This document shows, piece after piece, positions 57,143 to 64,000 of a stretch of DNA of 64,000 bases. Position 1 is the first letter of the stretch, and the number at the start of each line of letters is the position of its first letter. The notes beneath the pieces are model-generated. The model saw nothing but the letters and a program-made list of their open reading frames with translations. It was not told the DNA's origin and ran no database searches. The position numbers and the translations under genes were made by a program. Origin of the DNA: Sulfuritalea sp. (GTDB lineage Bacteria; Pseudomonadota; Gammaproteobacteria; Burkholderiales; Rhodocyclaceae); assembly GCA_023700805.1 (NCBI GenBank), contig JAMPYF010000006.1, positions 1-64,000 of the forward strand. Direction: 5' to 3'.

Positions 57143-59863
57143 TCAGGTCAGGGTGCGGGCGATTTCCTGAACCTCGAACACTTCGAGCTGGTCGCCCTCG
57201 TTGATGTCATTGAAGTTCTTGAGGCTCAAGCCGCACTCAAAACCTTCCTTGACTTCGCGGACGTCATCCTTGAAGCGCTTGAGAGAATCCAGTTCGCCCG
57301 TGTGCACCACCGTGTTGTTGCGCAGCAGTCGTACCGAAGCGTTGCGTTTGACGATGCCGGACAGCACCATGCAACCGGCGACGGCACCGATGCGGGAAAT
57401 CCGGAACACCTGACGAATCTCGACCAGGCCGAGGACGACTTCCCGTTTCTCGGGCGCCAGCATGCCGGACAAGGCGGCTTTCACTTCGTCCACGGCGGCA
57501 TAAATGATGTTGTAGTAGCGGATGTCGACGCCCAGGCTTTCGGCGGCTCTGCGCGCGCCAACGTCGGCACGAGTATTGAAGCCGATGACCACGGCCTTGG
57601 ACGCCGCTGCCAGGTTGATGTCGGATTCGCTGATGCCGCCGACGCCGGCGTGTATCACACTGACCTTCACTTCGGCCGTGGACAGTTTGTTCAAGGATTG
57701 CACCAGTGCTTCCTGCGAACCCTGTACGTCAGCCTTGATGATCAAGGGCAGGGTCCTGATCTCGCCTTCGGCCATCTGCTCGAACATGTTCTCCAGCTTG
57801 GCGGCCTGCTGCTTGGCCAGTTTGACGTCGCGGAACTTGCCCTGGCGGAACAAGGCGATTTCGCGCGCCTTGCGTTCGTCGAGGAGGACCATGCTTTCGT
57901 CGCCGGCCGCCGGCACGTCGGTGAGACCCTGAATCTCGACCGGAATCGAGGGACCTGCTGCATCGATTGACTTGCCGTTTTCGTCGATCATGGCGCGTAC
58001 GCGTCCAAACACCGCCCCTGCCAGCAGCACATCGCCGCGGCGCAATGTGCCCGAAAGCACCAGGATGGTCGCCACCGGGCCTTTGCCCTTGTCCAGGCGC
58101 GCTTCGATTACCAATCCCTTGGCCGGCGCTTCCACCGGAGCCGTGAGTTCCAGCACTTCGGCCTGCAGCAGCACCTGTTCCAGCAAGGCATCGATGCCTT
58201 CTCCGGTCTTGGCCGAGACGCCGACGAAGGGCGAGTCGCCGCCGTATTCTTCCGGCACCACGCCTTCGGCAACCAGTTCCTGCTTGACCCGTTCCAGGTT
58301 CGCATCGGGCTTGTCGATCTTGGTCACGGCCACGATCAGGGGGACGTTGCCCGCCCTTGCGTGATGAATGGCTTCCTTGGTCTGCGGCATGACGCCGTCG
58401 TCGGCAGCGACTACCAAAATCACCAGGTCGGTCGCCTTGGCGCCGCGCGCACGCATCGCCGTGAAGGCCTCGTGACCCGGCGTGTCGAGAAAGGTGATCA
58501 TGCCGCGCGGCGTTTCGACGTGATAGGCGCCGATGTGCTGCGTGATGCCGCCGGCCTCGCCATGCGCGACGCGGCTCTTGCGGATGTAGTCGAGCAAGGA
58601 GGTCTTGCCGTGGTCGACGTGACCCATGACCGTAACCACCGGTGCGCGCGGCAATTGCGCCACGTCCTTGTGCTCGCCTTCGTCGGCGAGGAATGCATCG
58701 GGGTCGTCGAGCTTTGCGGCAAAGGCCTTGTGCCCCATTTCCTCGACCACGATCATCGCGGTTTCCTGATCAAGCACCTGGTTGATGGTGACCATGGAGC
58801 CCATTTTCATCAGGGTCTTGATGACCTCGGTGGCCTTGACGGTCATCTTGTGCGCGAGATCGGCGACAGAAATCGTTTCCGGGACATGCACGTCGCGCAC
58901 GATCGCCTCGACCGGCTGCTGCGGCTGCATTTCCTCTGCATGTCCGTGGCGCCCACCATGGCGACCGCCACCCTTGGAACCGCGCCAACCCGAGGTGCCG
59001 GCGTCGCCGCGGGTCTTGATGGCGCGACGCTTGGCGGCATCGTCCTTCCAGGCATCCTTCTTCGCGGGCTTGGCCTTGCCGTCTTCCGGCTTCGCCGCCG
59101 GTTTGTGTATGGTGCCGGTCACTCCAGCGGCGACCGCGGCCTCCTTGGCCTTCTTCGCCTCTGCAGCGGCCAGAGCCGCTTGCTGCTCGGCCAGGCGGGC
59201 CTCGGCTTCGGCGCGGGCACGGGCTTCGCGCTCGTTCTTTTCCTTGAACTCTGCGGCCTGGATCGCAGAAAGCTTGCCCTGGCGCTTCGATTCCGCTTCA
59301 CGCAAGGCACGCTGCGCTGGATCGATCACCGACCGGGTTACCGACGCCGGCTTGACAAGCGGTGCTGCCGCAGGCGGAGCTTCCGCGACGGGCTCCGCTA
59401 CAACCGGTGCGGCCGGCGCCTCAACTACCACGGGGGCCGGTGCCTCGACAACCGGAACGACCTCGACCACCGGCGCGACAGGCTCCGGAGCAGCGACCGC
59501 AACGGGCTCCGCCGCAGCCACTTCGACGGGAGCCTCAACCGCGGCTTCTGCCGCCAGTTCGCTGGCATCGCGTTTGACAAATACGCGCTTCTTGCGAACC
59601 TCGACCTGAATCGTCCGCGCCTTGCCGGTGGAGTCCGAGGCGCGGATCTCGCTGGTCTGCTTGCGGGTCAGGGTGATCTTGGCCTTGGGCGTGGTTTCGC
59701 CGTGCGACTTGCGCAAGTAATCGAGCAGTCGCGTCTTGTCCTGTTCCGACAGGGTGTCATTGGATGCCTGCTTGCTGACGCCGGCCTTGGCCAGCTGCTC
59801 AAGCAGGGCCGGCGCCGGCATTTTCAGCTCGGTCGCAAATTGGGAAACAGTCATCAAAGCCAT
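57143..59863 (-). CDS. infB: translation initiation factor IF-2
   Basis: [50 protein letters not shown]. Confidence 0.98.
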   Translation of the reverse strand: MALMTVSQFATELKMPAPALLEQLAKAGVSKQASNDTLSEQDKTRLLDYLRKSHGETTPKAKITLTRKQTSEIRASDSTGKARTIQVEVRKKRVFVKRDASELAAEAAVEAPVEVAAAEPVAVAAPEPVAPVVEVVPVVEAPAPVVVEAPAAPVVAEPVAEAPPAAAPLVKPASVTRSVIDPAQRALREAESKRQGKLSAIQAAEFKEKNEREARARAEAEARLAEQQAALAAAEAKKAKEAAVAAGVTGTIHKPAAKPEDGKAKPAKKDAWKDDAAKRRAIKTRGDAGTSGWRGSKGGGRHGGRHGHAEEMQPQQPVEAIVRDVHVPETISVADLAHKMTVKATEVIKTLMKMGSMVTINQVLDQETAMIVVEEMGHKAFAAKLDDPDAFLADEGEHKDVAQLPRAPVVTVMGHVDHGKTSLLDYIRKSRVAHGEAGGITQHIGAYHVETPRGMITFLDTPGHEAFTAMRARGAKATDLVILVVAADDGVMPQTKEAIHHARAGNVPLIVAVTKIDKPDANLERVKQELVAEGVVPEEYGGDSPFVGVSAKTGEGIDALLEQVLLQAEVLELTAPVEAPAKGLVIEARLDKGKGPVATILVLSGTLRRGDVLLAGAVFGRVRAMIDENGKSIDAAGPSIPVEIQGLTDVPAAGDESMVLLDERKAREIALFRQGKFRDVKLAKQQAAKLENMFEQMAEGEIRTLPLIIKADVQGSQEALVQSLNKLSTAEVKVSVIHAGVGGISESDINLAAASKAVVIGFNTRADVGARRAAESLGVDIRYYNIIYAAVDEVKAALSGMLAPEKREVVLGLVEIRQVFRISRIGAVAGCMVLSGIVKRNASVRLLRNNTVVHTGELDSLKRFKDDVREVKEGFECGLSLKNFNDINEGDQLEVFEVQEIARTLT

Positions 59864-59873
59864 GCCCTACCTC

Positions 59874-61355
59874 TCATTCTTCTTCGGCAAACCAGTGGGC
59901 ACGCGCAACAGTAATCAGCGCCGTCGCCCGCTCGGCATCGATGCCGGTCATTTCCATCAACTCGTCGGTTGCCAGGTCCGCCAACGCATCGCGGTCGGTA
60001 ACGCCGTTCTTTGCCAGCTTCGCCGCCAGCGGCTTGTCCATGCCTTCGAGCGACAGCAGGTCGTCGGCGACCTTATCCATCTGCTCTTCGTCGACGATGG
60101 CTTCGGTCAGCAGCACGTTGCGTGCACGATCGCGCAGCTCGGTGACCGTGGCCTCGTCGAAGGCGTCGATTTCGAGCATTTCCGCCAGCGGAACGTAGGC
60201 GATTTCCTCGAGCGTCGAGAAGCCTTCCTCGATCAGGATGTTGGCCACCTCCTCGTCGACGTCCAGCTTTTCGACAAACAGGGCGCGGATCGAGCTATGT
60301 TCGGTTTCGGACCGCTTCTGCGACTCTTCGATGGTCATCAGATTGATGGTCCAGCCGGTCAGCTCGGAGGCCAGGCGGACATTCTGTCCGCCGCGACCGA
60401 TGGCGATCGCCAGATTGTCCTCATCGACCACGACATCCATCGCATGCTTTTCTTCGTCGACCACGATGCTCTGCACCTCGGCCGGCGCCAGGGCGCCGAT
60501 GACGAACTGGGCCGGATCGGCCGACCAGAGGATGATGTCCACCCGCTCGCCGGACAGCTCGTTGGTCACCGCCGTGACGCGCGAGCCGCGCATGCCGACG
60601 CAGGTGCCGATCGGATCGACGCGTGGATCGTTGGACTTGACTGCAATCTTGGCGCGCATGCCGGCATCGCGGGCGGCGGCCTTGATTTCGAGCAGTCCGT
60701 CTTCGATCTCGGGAACCTCGAGTTCGAACAGCTTCATGATGAATTCGGGCGCGGTGCGCGACAGGATCAGTTGCGGACCCCGCGCCTGGCGATCGATTTT
60801 CATCAGCCAGGCACGCACGCGGTCGCCGGGGCGCAGATTTTCCTTGGGGATCATCTGGTCGCGCGGCAACAGGGCTTCGATGCGCCCGGCCTCGATGATC
60901 GCGCTGCCGCGCTCCATGCGCTTGACGGTGCCGCTGACCAGAAATTCCTTGCGATCGAGGAAGTCATTGAGCAATTGCTCGCGCTCGGCATCGCGGATCT
61001 TCTGCAGGATCACCTGCTTGGCGGCCTGGGCACCGATGCGGCCGAAATCGATGGGCTCAAGCCCTTCCTCGATGAAGTCTTCAAGCACGATGTCCGGAAT
61101 CTGCTTTTGCGCGGCGCTAAGGCCGATCTGCAATTCGGGATTCTCGACCATGTCGTCGGGCACCACCAACCAGCGGCGGAAGGACTCGTATTCACCTGTT
61201 TCGCGGTCTATATCGACGCGCACATCGGCTTCGTCGTTGGTACGCTTCTTCGTCGCAGACGCCAGCGCCATTTCAAGGGCGCCAAAGACGATGTCCCGCG
61301 GCACATTCTTTTCGCGGGCCAGGGCATCGACCAACAGCAGCAATTCACGGCTCAT
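59874..61355 (-). CDS. nusA: transcription termination/antitermination factor NusA
   Basis: S1-KH-KH architecture; [27 protein letters not shown]-terminal acidic repeats. Confidence 0.98.
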   Translation of the reverse strand: MSRELLLLVDALAREKNVPRDIVFGALEMALASATKKRTNDEADVRVDIDRETGEYESFRRWLVVPDDMVENPELQIGLSAAQKQIPDIVLEDFIEEGLEPIDFGRIGAQAAKQVILQKIRDAEREQLLNDFLDRKEFLVSGTVKRMERGSAIIEAGRIEALLPRDQMIPKENLRPGDRVRAWLMKIDRQARGPQLILSRTAPEFIMKLFELEVPEIEDGLLEIKAAARDAGMRAKIAVKSNDPRVDPIGTCVGMRGSRVTAVTNELSGERVDIILWSADPAQFVIGALAPAEVQSIVVDEEKHAMDVVVDEDNLAIAIGRGGQNVRLASELTGWTINLMTIEESQKRSETEHSSIRALFVEKLDVDEEVANILIEEGFSTLEEIAYVPLAEMLEIDAFDEATVTELRDRARNVLLTEAIVDEEQMDKVADDLLSLEGMDKPLAAKLAKNGVTDRDALADLATDELMEMTGIDAERATALITVARAHWFAEEE

Positions 61356-61374
61356 GTGAGTCCTCCAGCATTAA

Positions 61375-61836
61375 TCAGAACTTCGGCACCAGGCGCGCCC
61401 GATCGATATTCTCGAGCGCAAACCGATGCTGTGTTTCGTTCACCCGCAGGCAGACCATCTCCACTCCGCCCTCTTCCTGCAATCCCTCAAGTGCACCGCT
61501 GAAGTTGCGCTGATTGCCCAACGGAACACGCAGCTTGATCTGCACCTCGTGCCCGGCGAAGCGGCGGTAGTCCGCGGGCTTGACCAGCGGACGATCGAGT
61601 CCCGGAGATGAGACTTCAAGGCGGTCATAATCGACGTTCTCGACCATGAACACACGGCTGAGCTGGTGGCTTACGGCGGCACAGTCTTCAACGCTGATAC
61701 CGCTCTTGTCCGCCGCAGCACCCTCCGGCCTGTCGATAAAGACGCGCAGCAGCCGAGCCCGCGGACTGGTTTCGAATTCAACCAGTTCGTAGCCCAAACC
61801 CGTCACAGTCGTCTCAATCAAATCAAGCAGTTGCAT
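61375..61836 (-). CDS. rimP: ribosome maturation factor RimP
   Basis: GISVEDCAAVSHQLSRVFMVE...YDRLEVSSPGLDRPL. Confidence 0.96.
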   Translation of the reverse strand: MQLLDLIETTVTGLGYELVEFETSPRARLLRVFIDRPEGAAADKSGISVEDCAAVSHQLSRVFMVENVDYDRLEVSSPGLDRPLVKPADYRRFAGHEVQIKLRVPLGNQRNFSGALEGLQEEGGVEMVCLRVNETQHRFALENIDRARLVPKF

Positions 61837-61880
61837 ACAAACTCACACACTCGCCACACAAATACTGCGCACAAATAGAA

Positions 61881-61900
61881 AATGGGCCAAAAAGCCCATT
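61881..61900 (-). terminator. probable terminator after rluB, upstream of rimP
   Basis: AATGGGC-TTTTTG-GCCCATT then TTCT on minus strand. Confidence 0.5.
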
Positions 61901-61957
61901 CCTTCTCTCTCTCCCGAGAACGGTGCCAACCAAAGGCTAAAGATTATAGCAGAGGCC

Positions 61958-63094
61958 TCATTTCTCTGCCAAATCAATTCGATTGCCATCGAGATCATCG
62001 CGGTCGAAACCGTCTTCGTTATCGAAGTCGCCGGCGAATCCGCCCGGTGCTGTGGTCTTATGCTCGACCGGCAGCAATTTCAACAGTTCCTGCACCTCTC
62101 CCTGCTCCAGATCGCGGCACTGGCCGCGCTTGAGCCGCGGCGAAAGATGCACGGGGCCGTAACGGACGCGCATCAAACGGCTGACCACCAGCCCTACTGC
62201 TTCGAACATGCGCCGCACTTCGCGGTTGCGCCCCTCGGACAGAACCACGCGATACCAGCGATTGGCGCCTTCGCCGCCGCCTTCGGTGATCAGGCTGAAA
62301 CTGGCCAGGCCGTCCTCCAGCTGAATGCCGCTGCGCAAGCGTTCGAGCATTTCGGGGGTCGCTTCGCCCAGCACGCGCACCGCGTATTCGCGCTCGATTT
62401 CATAGCGCGGATGCATCATGCGATTGGCGAGATTGCCGTCGTTGGTGAACAACAGCAGCCCGCAGGAATTGAAATCCAGGCGGCCGATGGATATCCAGCG
62501 CCCGCTCTTGAGCCGCGGCAGCTTGGCAAACACGCTGGGGCGACCGTCCGGATCGTCTCTGGAAACAATCTCGCCCTCGGGCTTGTGATAGACCAGCACG
62601 CGCGGCAGGCGCAACTGGAACTTGAGCTGCACCAGCTTGCCATTGACGCGGATCTTGTCCTCGGGACCGACGCGCTGGCCCACATGCGCCGGCAGGCCGT
62701 TGACGCTGACGCGACCGGCGGCGATCCATTGCTCGAGCTCGCGCCGCGAACCGAAGCCGGCGTCGGCCAGCGCCTTGTGCAGCTTGGGCGGGTCGATGAA
62801 GACGGGTTCGTTGCGCCGCCTGGCGTGAGCCGGCAAAGACGAGCCACCGCGAATGCGCGGCACTGCTTCGGCCTGGAGCCGCGGCGAGCCTTGCGGCGGC
62901 CGGAAGGGACTAGCCTTGCGCGATGGGCGGTTCGGCGAGCCCTTCCGGTTCCCGCTCGGTGAGGAGGAGTTGCCCGTCGTCGGGTTCGCCGGGCTGCCGT
63001 TCTGCTGCCTGCCCTGCTCCTGGGTCGCCGAGGTCCGGCTGCGCGGCGCCCGATGCCTGGATCGGGGAGGCTTCGGCGATTGAGGTTTGTCCAA
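61958..63094 (-). CDS. rluB: 23S rRNA pseudouridine(2605) synthase
   Basis: S4 domain [58 protein letters not shown]. Confidence 0.92.
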   Translation of the reverse strand: MDKPQSPKPPRSRHRAPRSRTSATQEQGRQQNGSPANPTTGNSSSPSGNRKGSPNRPSRKASPFRPPQGSPRLQAEAVPRIRGGSSLPAHARRRNEPVFIDPPKLHKALADAGFGSRRELEQWIAAGRVSVNGLPAHVGQRVGPEDKIRVNGKLVQLKFQLRLPRVLVYHKPEGEIVSRDDPDGRPSVFAKLPRLKSGRWISIGRLDFNSCGLLLFTNDGNLANRMMHPRYEIEREYAVRVLGEATPEMLERLRSGIQLEDGLASFSLITEGGGEGANRWYRVVLSEGRNREVRRMFEAVGLVVSRLMRVRYGPVHLSPRLKRGQCRDLEQGEVQELLKLLPVEHKTTAPGGFAGDFDNEDGFDRDDLDGNRIDLAEK

Positions 63095-63632
63095 GATCGA
63101 TCACCCTTTCAATTTCAGTCAATGGCGGCAGTTCGGTGAGACTGCGCAGGCCGAGGTCATCGAGAAACTTTCTTGTCGTTGCATACAGCGCCGGGCGCCC
63201 CGGCGCATCTCGATGCCCCACGGCATCGATCCAGCCACGTCCTTCCAGCACCTTCAGTATGTTCGGCGATACTGCCACGCCCCGGACATCTTCGATGTCG
63301 CCGCGCGTCACCGGCTGGCGGTAGGCGATGATCGCCAACGTTTCCATCACCGCCCGCGAATACTTGGGCGGCTTGTCGTTCTTCAGCCGATCGATGTAGG
63401 ACTGATACTCGGGGCGGGTCTGGAAGCGCCAGCCGGATGCCAGTTGCACCAGTTCCGCGCCGCGATTGGCCCAGTCGCGGCGCAAGTCGTCGAGCAGTGT
63501 ACGCCAGGTATCGTCGTCGAACTCCTCGTCGAACAGCTTTTTCAGCTCGGCCAGCGGCAAGGGTTCGGCCGCCACCAGCAGCGCGGTTTCCAGTACGCGC
63601 TTGTAGTCTTCGGGTTTATACAGCGGCAGCAT
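62910..63632 (-). CDS. scpB: segregation and condensation protein B
   Basis: [78 protein letters not shown]. Confidence 0.95.
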   Translation of the reverse strand: MLPLYKPEDYKRVLETALLVAAEPLPLAELKKLFDEEFDDDTWRTLLDDLRRDWANRGAELVQLASGWRFQTRPEYQSYIDRLKNDKPPKYSRAVMETLAIIAYRQPVTRGDIEDVRGVAVSPNILKVLEGRGWIDAVGHRDAPGRPALYATTRKFLDDLGLRSLTELPPLTEIERVIDLGQTSIAEASPIQASGAAQPDLGDPGAGQAAERQPGEPDDGQLLLTEREPEGLAEPPIAQG

Positions 63633-64000
63633 CGGGCAGCTTCACATAAATGGGCGCCATGGCCTCGTTCTGGGTAATCTCGACGAGGGATTCGCGCGCC
63701 AGTTCCAGCATCGCCAGAAAGCTCACCACCAGCCCTTGCGCGCCCAGCGTCAAGTCGAACAACTGGTCGAACACCACGTAGCCACTGCCCTGCAGGCGGC
63801 GCAGGATGATGCTCATGTGCTCGCGCACCGACAGTTCCTCGCGATGGATCTTGTGGTGCTGATGCACGCGCGCCTGTTTCATCAGCGACAGCCAGGCCAC
63901 CTGCAGGTCATGCAGGCTGACCTCGGGCTGGCGCTCGACGACCTTGTCGGCAATCCACACCGTGATCCATTCGTAGTCGCGCCCGGCCTGCGGCATTTCG
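63616..64000 (-). CDS. scpA: segregation and condensation protein A, C-terminal part (truncated by window edge)
   Basis: [33 protein letters not shown]...[28 protein letters not shown]. Confidence 0.92.
   Translation of the reverse strand, partial: EMPQAGRDYEWITVWIADKVVERQPEVSLHDLQVAWLSLMKQARVHQHHKIHREELSVREHMSIILRRLQGSGYVVFDQLFDLTLGAQGLVVSFLAMLELARESLVEITQNEAMAPIYVKLPDAAAV

Noticed and set aside
58361-59914. 517-aa plus-strand ORF opposite infB
   Set aside because: Antisense of the Ala/Pro-rich IF-2 N-terminal region.

Overview
This is a 64 kb GC-rich chromosomal window, most likely betaproteobacterial (judged from gene content and EarP/EF-P type; no database search was possible). Most of it is ordinary housekeeping or metabolic sequence. 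Main blocks: a truncated phage-type integrase at the left edge beside tRNA-Cys/tRNA-Gly (absent from the supplied ORF track); pgsA-uvrC-UDG; earP-efp; an Opp/Dpp peptide ABC transporter behind a methyltransferase and a chalcone-isomerase-like gene; LysR, M20 amidohydrolase, an orphan Ala/Ser-rich protein and dinB; an Aap-type amino-acid ABC transporter without a local ATPase; a diguanylate cyclase; a glutamate dehydrogenase / MarR / TRAP transporter / pxpBCA (5-oxoprolinase) block; nnr, EamA, GltB-like and nadC; tRNA-Ser and tRNA-Arg; a small Zn-ribbon/HNH pair; a degraded IS256-type transposase; an exopolysaccharide (EPS) locus (37.6-51.2 kb); BamE-like lipoprotein, tRNA-Pro and dksA; pnp-rpsO-truB-rbfA-infB-nusA-rimP; rluB-scpB-scpA. 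The most interesting structure is a family of GTAG-headed palindromes (REP/REPIN-like) scattered between genes. One copy supplies the stop codons of two convergent genes, another contains the dinB stop codon, and another is read through as coding sequence. Also notable: a strong internal terminator just before the EPS export genes, a secreted protein with five 15-residue Ala-rich repeats in the EPS locus, and a 185 bp out-of-frame overlap between scpB and rluB.
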